Origin: JAYUKV01 sp043764135 | GTDB taxonomy: Bacteria > Patescibacteriota > JACMRA01 | Length of the DNA stretch: 5,086 nt | NCBI GenBank assembly: GCA_043764135.1 | Contig: JAYUKV010000029.1 | Span: forward strand, 1-5,086 | Direction of reading: 5' to 3' | Shown here: positions 1 to 4,379 of the stretch, one piece after another | Position numbering within the stretch: the stretch's first letter is position 1 | Layout of the letters: each line of letters starts with the position of its first letter | Notes under the pieces: model-generated | The model's input: the letters and a program-made list of their open reading frames with translations, nothing else | Told to the model about the DNA's origin: nothing | Database searches by the model: none | Made by a program: the position numbers and the translations under genes

Positions 1-89
1 AATTAAAATCAAAACTATATTTAGAAGCCTTAAAAAGATCTTTTGAAGAACTGGCTAAAATGAGGTTGGAGTTTGGTTGCGAAAGGTGA
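1..89 (+). CDS. 3' end of an unrecognised gene (partial)
   Basis: The third forward frame is open from the window edge to a TGA at 87-89 and gives 28 residues, ending in LAKMRLEFGCER. The peptide is rich in Leu, Glu, Lys and Arg and looks like an amphipathic helix, as expected for the tail of a real protein. It is too short to identify. Its stop overlaps the start of the next gene: that gene begins either at TTG 77 (13-base overlap) or at GTG 86 (a GTGA overlap). Either suggests that the two are co-transcribed and translationally coupled. It does not resemble sigma region 3, so I do not read it as the front half of the sigma-like protein that follows. Confidence 0.5.
   Translation, partial: LKSKLYLEALKRSFEELAKMRLEFGCER
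68..71 (+). promoter_or_regulatory. Ribosome binding site for the sigma-region-4 gene
   Basis: GGAG lies five bases before TTG 77, good spacing for a Shine-Dalgarno site, and supports that TTG over GTG 86, for which the same site would be 14 bases away. It is one of only two convincing Shine-Dalgarno sites in this window. Confidence 0.5.
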
Positions 90-745
90 GTTATATAGAT
101 GAAAGCGCTGACGAAGAATTGTACAATTCTCAACTTATATCGATTATAGACATGAGTTTGTGTAGGTTAACAGAGAGGGAGCGAACAGTTTTACGCATGT
201 CATATTTTAACAATATGACACTTGAGGGAATAGGTGAATCTCTGGAAGTCTCAAGGGAAAGGGTTAGACAAATCCAAGCTAAAGCCCTAAGAAAACTGAG
301 GCAACCAAAATACATAAGTCCTTTATATTCATTTAAATATGATCATGGACGCGGATCTTGCATTGGTGAAATGGGACAAGTCTATTTCATTGACAGGGTT
401 GCTGAATTTATTGAAATGCAAACAATCAAGATGAACAAAAAAGGTTATGAAGCTTCAACTCTTGAGGAATTAACTAATCAGTTAGATCAGCAACCACAAG
501 AACAATCTTCAAAACTCATTTTACTGAAGATCGCAACCAAGCTTCATAAACTTGTTGAGGTGGACACATCTTTTCCTGATGAAATACAAACTTTTTTGGA
601 CGAAAATGATACCCAGATTAGTTTCCCCCAATCATTAGATGAGCTTTGTAAAAACACGATTCTCCACGATTCGCCAACCGAATTAAAACTCTGTTGTAAA
701 TTGCTTCGTAATAATCCAAGTCTGTTTTTCTATGTTTTTCAATAA
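77..745 (+). CDS. Sigma-70 region 4 protein with unknown C-terminal part
   Basis: Residues 30-77 are a textbook sigma-70 region 4: LTERERTVLRM, then TLEGIGESLEVSRERVRQIQ and AKALRKLRQP. This helix-turn-helix of primary-type sigma factors contacts the -35 box and the RNA polymerase beta flap. The short acidic lead-in (residues 8-29) also resembles the stretch that precedes region 4. What is missing is striking: regions 1, 2 and 3 are absent, so the protein cannot melt a -10 element alone. Residues 78-222 (about 145) match nothing I recognise; they are partly helical with a Gln/Glu-rich stretch near 135-145. It may be a transcription regulator using a sigma-like DNA-binding domain, or the remnant of a split sigma factor. 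The TTG start at 77 fits GGAG at 68-71; GTG 86, overlapping the upstream stop, is the alternative and removes three residues. A terminator follows directly. Confidence 0.82.
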   Translation: MRKVSYIDESADEELYNSQLISIIDMSLCRLTERERTVLRMSYFNNMTLEGIGESLEVSRERVRQIQAKALRKLRQPKYISPLYSFKYDHGRGSCIGEMGQVYFIDRVAEFIEMQTIKMNKKGYEASTLEELTNQLDQQPQEQSSKLILLKIATKLHKLVEVDTSFPDEIQTFLDENDTQISFPQSLDELCKNTILHDSPTELKLCCKLLRNNPSLFFYVFQ

Positions 746-769
746 GTTCAGTTAAATAGCTTTTATACC

Positions 770-804
770 ACCTTTTTACTAAATGTAAAAAGGTAATTTT
801 TTTT
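770..804 (+). terminator. Intrinsic terminator after the sigma-region-4 gene
   Basis: A perfect 10-bp stem, ACCTTTTTAC (770-779) with GTAAAAAGGT (785-794), closes a five-base loop TAAAT and is followed by AA and eight T (797-804). It sits 25 bases after the TAA. The final T residues are shared with the -35 box of the next promoter. Confidence 0.88.
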
Positions 805-829
805 GACATACTACTTATTGTTGTATAAT
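803..829 (+). promoter_or_regulatory. Sigma-70-type promoter for trhO
   Basis: A consensus -35 TTGACA (803-808) and a consensus -10 TATAAT (824-829) are separated by 15 bases, slightly shorter than the usual 16-18. Transcription would start near 836, leaving a leader of about 24 bases before ATG 860. The -35 box overlaps the T-tract of the preceding terminator. The location argues against translation starting at the TTG in 803-805. Confidence 0.7.
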
Positions 830-859
830 ATTAAGTATAAATTCTTATTCATCTTGCAT

Positions 860-1726
860 ATGTCTAATTATCAAACATTATTATATTACAAATTTACACC
901 AATACAAAATCCCGAAGCAGTTATGAAATCACAGAGAGTGTTATGTGAAGAGCTAGGATTGAGAGGAAGAATATTAATTTCCCCTGAAGGTATCAATGGC
1001 ACTGTTGAAGGAACTATCGATAGCACAGAAAAATACATAGAAATTGTTTCAAACTTACAAGAACTGTCAGAAGTAAAATTCAAGAAATCATTATCTAACG
1101 GCAAGAACTTTCCAAAACTTGCAATTAAGGCAAGAGACGAGATCGTAACAACAGGTCTTCCATATCATCAAGAAATCGGACCTCTTACTGGTCTTACGGG
1201 TAAATACATTACCGCAGAAGAGTTGCATCAATTATATCGATCTGATGAAGAGTTTTATATTATCGATATGAGAAATGATTACGAATACAAGGTAGGTCAC
1301 TTCAAAGATTCAATAATCCCTAAAGCATTTAGTAATTTTAGAGATATTGGAAACATCCTACCAGAAATCGAACATTTAAAAGAGAAAAAAATTGTAACTG
1401 TATGCACAGGCGGTATCAGATGTGAAAAAGCTTCAGGATTTTTAATGTATCATGGATTTAAGAATGTTTATCAATTACAAGACGGTATTGTTACATATAT
1501 GGAGAAGTATCCTAATGAAGATTTTCTAGGAAAGCTTTATGTTTTTGATAACCGTTTAATGATGGGGTTTAATACTGACTCTCCAGAACATGTAGTTGTT
1601 GGAAAATGTGACTATTGCGGAATCGAATCAGAAAGAATAATTGATTATAAAAATCCAGAAGGTCAAAGATTTCATGGAATTGTATGCGAAGACTGTATGG
1701 TAAAGGAAAAGCTAATTCTAGATTAA
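860..1726 (+). CDS. trhO: tRNA uridine(34) hydroxylase, rhodanese-like
   Basis: This is the TrhO family (formerly YceA/UPF0176), which hydroxylates uridine 34 in the tRNA wobble position using O2, the first step towards 5-alkoxy-uridines that widen codon reading. The N-terminal part (residues 1-100) has the family signature ISPEGINGTVEG (40-51). The rhodanese domain (about 115-215) contains IDMRNDYEYKVGHF (135-148) and the active-site loop CTGGIRCEK, with catalytic Cys182 and second Cys188. The C-terminal part carries CxxC at 250/253 and CxxC at 276/279, like the Cys-rich tail of the family and possibly metal-binding. It is 288 residues, near the short end of the family. I chose ATG 860 because the 19 extra residues from TTG 803 would be encoded by promoter sequence and have no family counterpart. 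No Shine-Dalgarno site precedes ATG 860. Confidence 0.95.
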   Translation: MSNYQTLLYYKFTPIQNPEAVMKSQRVLCEELGLRGRILISPEGINGTVEGTIDSTEKYIEIVSNLQELSEVKFKKSLSNGKNFPKLAIKARDEIVTTGLPYHQEIGPLTGLTGKYITAEELHQLYRSDEEFYIIDMRNDYEYKVGHFKDSIIPKAFSNFRDIGNILPEIEHLKEKKIVTVCTGGIRCEKASGFLMYHGFKNVYQLQDGIVTYMEKYPNEDFLGKLYVFDNRLMMGFNTDSPEHVVVGKCDYCGIESERIIDYKNPEGQRFHGIVCEDCMVKEKLILD

Positions 1727-1740
1727 AAAACATCGATTAG

Positions 1741-1769
1741 TTTACAAAATTGTAATAACAAGTTAAATT
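1741..1769 (+). promoter_or_regulatory. Possible promoter of the sortase-like gene
   Basis: A near-consensus -35, TTTACA (1741-1746), is 17 bases before a weak -10, TAAATT (1764-1769). Transcription would begin around 1776, almost on ATG 1778, giving a leaderless or nearly leaderless mRNA. A 14-bp palindrome, TTACAAAATTGTAA (1742-1755), overlaps the -35 and could be an operator. The -10 is poor, so the exact site is uncertain. Confidence 0.4.
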
Positions 1770-1777
1770 ATTTACCA

Positions 1778-2704
1778 ATGATTAACTTTAGACGTAATTG
1801 GGATACTGTACTTATCACACTTTTGGTCACACTTATTTTTGGTGGGTCTAGTGGGGGTGTCAAGATTTTTTCTGATAGTGGTAAAGTTGTTGTTGATGAA
1901 TCCTTCTTTTACAAGCAACTGATTGAAAAAGATAAATTTTCTAAGACTAACCCTCTAACTCTTCCAACCTCAGTTGTTATAAACAATCTTAATAAAATGT
2001 TTTTTAATAGCCAAGGCGAGTTAGTAAAAGATGTAAGCCCTACAATTGTTTCCCAATCGCAAGGACCATTTGTCTACCAAGCTGATAGAGATAGTAAACT
2101 TCTTCTACAAGAACCAAGACTTAACGAGCTTGTACCTATACCTTTAAAACCAGAAAAATACAATCATCTGTATTATCCACGTTTCGATGTGAATGCTAAT
2201 ATTGTATACGCCGGTCCGTTTGATTATGATATTATTGATGAAGGTAAGCCTTGCTCAATTAAATCAATGAATACACCTATCCAAAAACTCGTCAAAGAAG
2301 GAATAGTGCATATATACGGATCACCGCTTCCTGGAGAATTAAGGTATGATAACGATCCTGTAGATTACTATGGTAAAGATACAAGTGGTAAAGATATAAC
2401 AGGACAAGGAATCGGATCTTCATATATTGTAGGTCATTCATCAGAATGCACCCAGCATGCCTACACCAAAATATTTGAGCCACTACAACAAAAATCAAAA
2501 GTTGGAGATGAGTTCTATATTTGGGATCAAATGGGTCGTAAATTAAAATTTGTAGTTTTTGAAGTCAAAGAAGTTGGAGATAGAGACACAGCAACAGCTT
2601 ATAAAAAATTTGATAAAAAAAGAGTTGTTACTCTTCAAACCTCAGTATTCTATACCTCAACTAATATTAAAAGATGGTTAACTATAGGTGAATTGCAGTT
2701 GTAA
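1778..2704 (+). CDS. Sortase-like membrane protein, catalytic Cys replaced by Ser
   Basis: The protein has 308 residues. A short basic N-terminus (NFRRNW) and a hydrophobic segment (about 10-22) form a signal anchor that would place the rest outside the membrane. A linker (30-115) leads to a sortase fold: LVPIPL (118-123), HIYGSPLPGE (178-187), SSYIVGHSSE (214-223) with the catalytic-type His220, IFEPL and VGDEFYIWD (232-250), then VVTLQTSVF (283-291) and IKRWLTIGEL with the conserved Arg299. Active sortases have TLxTC here, and this Cys attacks the LPxTG-type sorting signal; this protein reads TLQTS, with Ser289 (codon TCA, 2642-2644). His and Arg remain. Cys159 and Cys224 exist but not at the catalytic place. 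An unusual insert (188-213) separates the PG motif from the His motif. It is likely a pseudoenzyme or an altered transferase; no LPxTG protein is visible nearby. No Shine-Dalgarno site precedes ATG 1778. Confidence 0.82.
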   Translation: MINFRRNWDTVLITLLVTLIFGGSSGGVKIFSDSGKVVVDESFFYKQLIEKDKFSKTNPLTLPTSVVINNLNKMFFNSQGELVKDVSPTIVSQSQGPFVYQADRDSKLLLQEPRLNELVPIPLKPEKYNHLYYPRFDVNANIVYAGPFDYDIIDEGKPCSIKSMNTPIQKLVKEGIVHIYGSPLPGELRYDNDPVDYYGKDTSGKDITGQGIGSSYIVGHSSECTQHAYTKIFEPLQQKSKVGDEFYIWDQMGRKLKFVVFEVKEVGDRDTATAYKKFDKKRVVTLQTSVFYTSTNIKRWLTIGELQL

Positions 2705-2710
2705 AAAATC

Positions 2711-2743
2711 GAGCCAAGGAAAATATTTCTCTTGGCTCTTTGA
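2711..2743 (+). terminator. Hairpin terminator after the sortase-like gene
   Basis: GAGCCAAG (2711-2718) pairs perfectly with CTTGGCTC (2731-2738) around a 12-base loop, seven bases after the stop region. Only TTTG follows on the + strand, so the U-tract is weak, but an A-run (2702-2707) precedes the stem and would act as a U-tract for transcripts on the - strand. Confidence 0.6.
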
Positions 2744-2768
2744 ACGTCTTATCAAACTAACACGTAAC

Positions 2769-2931
2769 TATACTCAAACCACACCAACCTCCACTTAATC
2801 TAAATGCCAAAATAGTATCTAATAGCAACTAACTCAATCTTTTATGCAAAGCATAAGAAACTTGAAACAGTCATAATTATATCCAATTTTTTCTAATTAT
2901 TTTTGATGGAGATTAGTATGGTTTGAGTATA
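2769..2931 (+). mobile_element. MITE-like repeat, copy 1 (163 bp)
   Basis: This non-coding element begins TATACTCAAACCACACC and ends in GGTTTGAGTATA, so its termini are inverted repeats. It matches the copy at 4172-4334 over its whole length with no indels; I count 15 differences in 163, about 91% identity. Thirteen of the 15 fall in the right half; the left half is almost invariant. The right inverted repeat is eroded here (three G-to-A changes relative to copy 2). A central hairpin, TTATGC-AAA-GCATAA, is at 2842-2856. TA flanks at both ends fit the target duplication of IS630/Tc1-mariner elements, but no transposase is present. It lies between the sortase-like gene's terminator and the start of the pseudouridine synthase gene. 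Confidence 0.85.
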
Positions 2932-2946
2932 TATCAATTATTTTCA

Positions 2947-2973
2947 TTGACCAAAGCTATAATATATTGTAAT
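2947..2973 (+). promoter_or_regulatory. Possible promoter of the pseudouridine synthase gene
   Basis: TTGACC (2947-2952) is 15 bases before TGTAAT (2968-2973), the same spacing as the trhO promoter, and would start transcription about at ATG 2983. A consensus TATAAT at 2958-2963 is an alternative -10, with no good -35 (CAATTA at 2935-2940) and a leader of about 13 bases. Either lies just outside repeat copy 1. Confidence 0.4.
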
Positions 2974-2982
2974 GTCAATATT

Positions 2983-3735
2983 ATGAGACTTAATGCATAC
3001 CTTGCTAGACAGTTAGGGGTATCAAGAAGAAATGCCGATGATATGATCCAGAAAGGATATATTGAAGTTGACGGTGAAATTGCTTCTTTTACAGATATCG
3101 CTGATGAAAACTCTAAAATTAGAGTTTATAAAAATGGAGTTTGGGAAACTCTTGCAAACAGCCAGCAAAAACACGCTGCCATACTATTCTACAAACCAAT
3201 TTTTACAGTAGTAACAAAAAAAGACCCACAAAAAAGAAAAACAGTTTACGACATTTTACCTAAGAAATATCACCATATGGGATATGCCGGAAGACTTGAC
3301 TATATGTCTGAAGGTTTGATGGTATTTTCAAACAATGGTGAACTGATTCATAAACTAACACACCCTTCAATGGGTAAAATTAAGATTTACCTTGTTTCTC
3401 TTAAATACCCTCTTAAAAAAGATCAAATCAGAGAAATAGAAAATGGACTTACAATCCCTGGAGAAGAAACATATGAGCCAGTAGCTATATCTAAAACTGA
3501 TCTTGGAGAATACATTGAAGAAAAACTTCCGGGTTATCCAGCCAGACAGTACGATTTTCTTAGATTCCACAAAGATCATTATGTTTATGCATTCCACTTA
3601 CAAGAAGGTAAGAAAAATGAAATTCGTAAAATCTGCAAATTCTACGGCCAAGATGTATTAAGACTTGTGAGAGTTGAAATGGGTAACTATAAACTTTCAC
3701 TTGATTTGTATAAAAGAAAAGTAATTGATTTGTAA
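2983..3735 (+). CDS. RsuA/RluB-family rRNA pseudouridine synthase
   Basis: It converts a specific uridine in ribosomal RNA to pseudouridine. Residues 1-48 are an S4 RNA-binding domain (MRLNAYLARQLGVSRR ... GYIEVDGE). The catalytic domain starts near ILFYKP (67-72). It shows the family's DPQKRKTVYDILP (81-93), then AGRLDYMSEGLMVFSNNGE with catalytic Asp106 and THPS, and ends with KNEIRKICKFYGQDVLRLVRVEMG, the usual C-terminal signature. The 250 residues are normal for the family. The sequence cannot separate RluB, RluF and RsuA specificities, so no gene symbol is given. I chose ATG 2983 because it begins exactly at the S4 domain; the upstream in-frame TTG 2923 lies inside repeat copy 1 and adds 20 unrelated residues. 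No Shine-Dalgarno site is seen. Confidence 0.93.
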   Translation: MRLNAYLARQLGVSRRNADDMIQKGYIEVDGEIASFTDIADENSKIRVYKNGVWETLANSQQKHAAILFYKPIFTVVTKKDPQKRKTVYDILPKKYHHMGYAGRLDYMSEGLMVFSNNGELIHKLTHPSMGKIKIYLVSLKYPLKKDQIREIENGLTIPGEETYEPVAISKTDLGEYIEEKLPGYPARQYDFLRFHKDHYVYAFHLQEGKKNEIRKICKFYGQDVLRLVRVEMGNYKLSLDLYKRKVIDL

Positions 3736-3783
3736 AAATCAATAGGAATGGTATTTCTAGTAGTATTTTAAGAATAAATTAAA

Positions 3784-3811
3784 CATTCCATTAGGGGAAT
3801 GCTTTTTTTTT
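3784..3811 (+). terminator. Bidirectional terminator between convergent genes
   Basis: CATTCC (3784-3789) pairs with GGAATG (3796-3801), followed by C and nine T (3803-3811), a good terminator for the pseudouridine synthase gene. On the - strand the same stem is followed by TTTAATTTATTC, so it can also end the convergent small gene, which stops at 3839. Confidence 0.8.
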
Positions 3812-3838
3812 AAAAAAATTATATGAATTTAAATCACG

Positions 3839-4081
3839 TTATTTCTTAGGCTTGCTTTTTTTGGTTAGGTCTGGAGATTTCATTTGATTGGCAATTTCTT
3901 CTTCTGTATCAAATTCTTGATTAATAAATCTAAGTGCAGTTCTAGAAGTAATAATTACTGCTAATTCACGAAGTAGAGGATATATACCCCCTGCAACTGG
4001 TCCAGAATGAATTGTAATTATAATGATAAAACCTGTGCAAACCAACTCCTTTGACATATTAGTAGCTGTTTTTAGACTCAT
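3839..4081 (-). CDS. Small hydrophobic protein of unknown function
   Basis: The 80-residue protein matches no family I recognise. Residues 13-33 form a hydrophobic segment (LVCTGFIIIITIHSGP...) long enough to span a membrane, and 35-53 form a second, more amphipathic one. The tail is charged, first acidic (DTEEEIANQ) and then Lys-rich (KKSKPKK at the end). It is probably a small membrane protein with a cytoplasmic basic tail. ATG 4081 is preferred because GAGG (4091-4094) is nine bases upstream; the TTG codons at 4096 and 4099 overlap or follow too closely. It converges on the pseudouridine synthase gene and shares its terminator. The good ribosome site, compact length and placement between a plausible promoter and a terminator argue that it is real. 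Confidence 0.6.
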   Translation of the reverse strand: MSLKTATNMSKELVCTGFIIIITIHSGPVAGGIYPLLRELAVIITSRTALRFINQEFDTEEEIANQMKSPDLTKKSKPKK

Positions 4082-4090
4082 CTTATTATT

Positions 4091-4094
4091 CCTC
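4091..4094 (-). promoter_or_regulatory. Ribosome binding site of the small hydrophobic protein
   Basis: GAGG on the - strand sits nine bases before ATG 4081 and decides that start over the TTG codons just upstream. Confidence 0.5.
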
Positions 4095-4135
4095 AACAAT
4101 ATATTTATTTAAACCTAATCCTTTTTTGTTTGAAA

Positions 4136-4141
4136 TGTCAA
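4136..4141 (-). promoter_or_regulatory. -35-like box upstream of the small protein gene
   Basis: A perfect TTGACA reads on the - strand about 55 bases before ATG 4081. The expected -10 region (about 4112-4120) has only poor matches, and the nearest A+T-rich candidate is a little too far downstream, so this is a tentative promoter between repeat copy 2 and the gene. Confidence 0.3.
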
Positions 4142-4171
4142 TTTAAGAGGATATATTGAAAGTAAAAGATT

Positions 4172-4334
4172 TATACTCAAACCACACCAACCTCCACCTA
4201 ATCTAAATGCCAAAATAGTATCTAATAGCAACTATCTCAATCTTTTATGCAAAGCATAACAAGCTTGAAATAGTCACTATTATATCCAATTTTTTCTATC
4301 TACATTAGATGGAGGTTGGTGTGGTTTGAGTATA
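4172..4334. mobile_element. MITE-like repeat, copy 2 (163 bp, intact ends)
   Basis: Same orientation, relative to the + strand, and exactly the same length as copy 1. The terminal inverted repeats are intact: the first 25 bases match the reverse complement of the last 25 perfectly, extending to 34 with two mismatches (positions 26 and 32). Inward, the arms continue to pair imperfectly: ACTAT with ATAGT, TCAA with TTGA, CTT with AAG, down to the central hairpin TTATGC-AAA-GCATAA (4245-4259). The whole element is thus nearly one long fold-back. TA borders both ends (TATACTC ... GAGTATA). There is no open reading frame of note. It lies between the small protein gene and the terminator of the Cys-rich gene. 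Confidence 0.87.
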
Positions 4335-4361
4335 AAATACACACTATTATTAATAGTGTGT
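4335..4361 (-). terminator. Hairpin terminator after the Cys-rich protein gene
   Basis: ACACACTATT (4339-4348) pairs with AATAGTGTGT (4352-4361) around a three-base loop. On the - strand the stem is followed by ATTTTATA. It lies 19 bases after the Cys-rich gene's stop and directly abuts repeat copy 2. On the + strand TTTTATTCTT follows, so it may work both ways. Confidence 0.7.
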
Positions 4362-4379
4362 TTTATTCTTATATAATTA

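Noticed and set aside
618..809. Minus-strand 63-residue open frame
   Set aside because: It runs opposite the sigma-like gene and through the terminator, has no ribosome site, and looks like a chance frame.
803..859. N-terminal extension of TrhO from TTG 803
   Set aside because: These codons span the -35 and -10 boxes and add 19 residues with no family counterpart; ATG 860 fits the family start.
2292..2498. Minus-strand 68-residue open frame inside the sortase-like gene
   Set aside because: It is wholly antisense to a well-supported domain and has composition typical of a shadow frame.
2769..2931. The repeat as a 6S-like or other structural RNA gene
   Set aside because: Two near-identical copies with TA borders, one decayed, fit a mobile element better; a transcribed role is kept only as a possibility.
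2923..2982. Extended start of the pseudouridine synthase at TTG 2923
   Set aside because: The TTG lies in the end of repeat copy 1, and the added residues precede the S4 domain without homology; ATG 2983 is better.
3367..3742. Two minus-strand frames inside the pseudouridine synthase gene
   Set aside because: Both are antisense to conserved family motifs and have no ribosome site or recognisable content.
3745..3801. Alternative pairing of GGAATG (3745-3750) with the terminator's CATTCC, as in an attenuator
   Set aside because: No + strand gene lies downstream to be regulated; the six-base match is easily chance.
2769..4334. The two repeats as a minimal CRISPR array
   Set aside because: The units are 163 bp, 1.4 kb apart with genes between, and have inverted ends; there are no short direct repeats with regular spacers and no cas genes.
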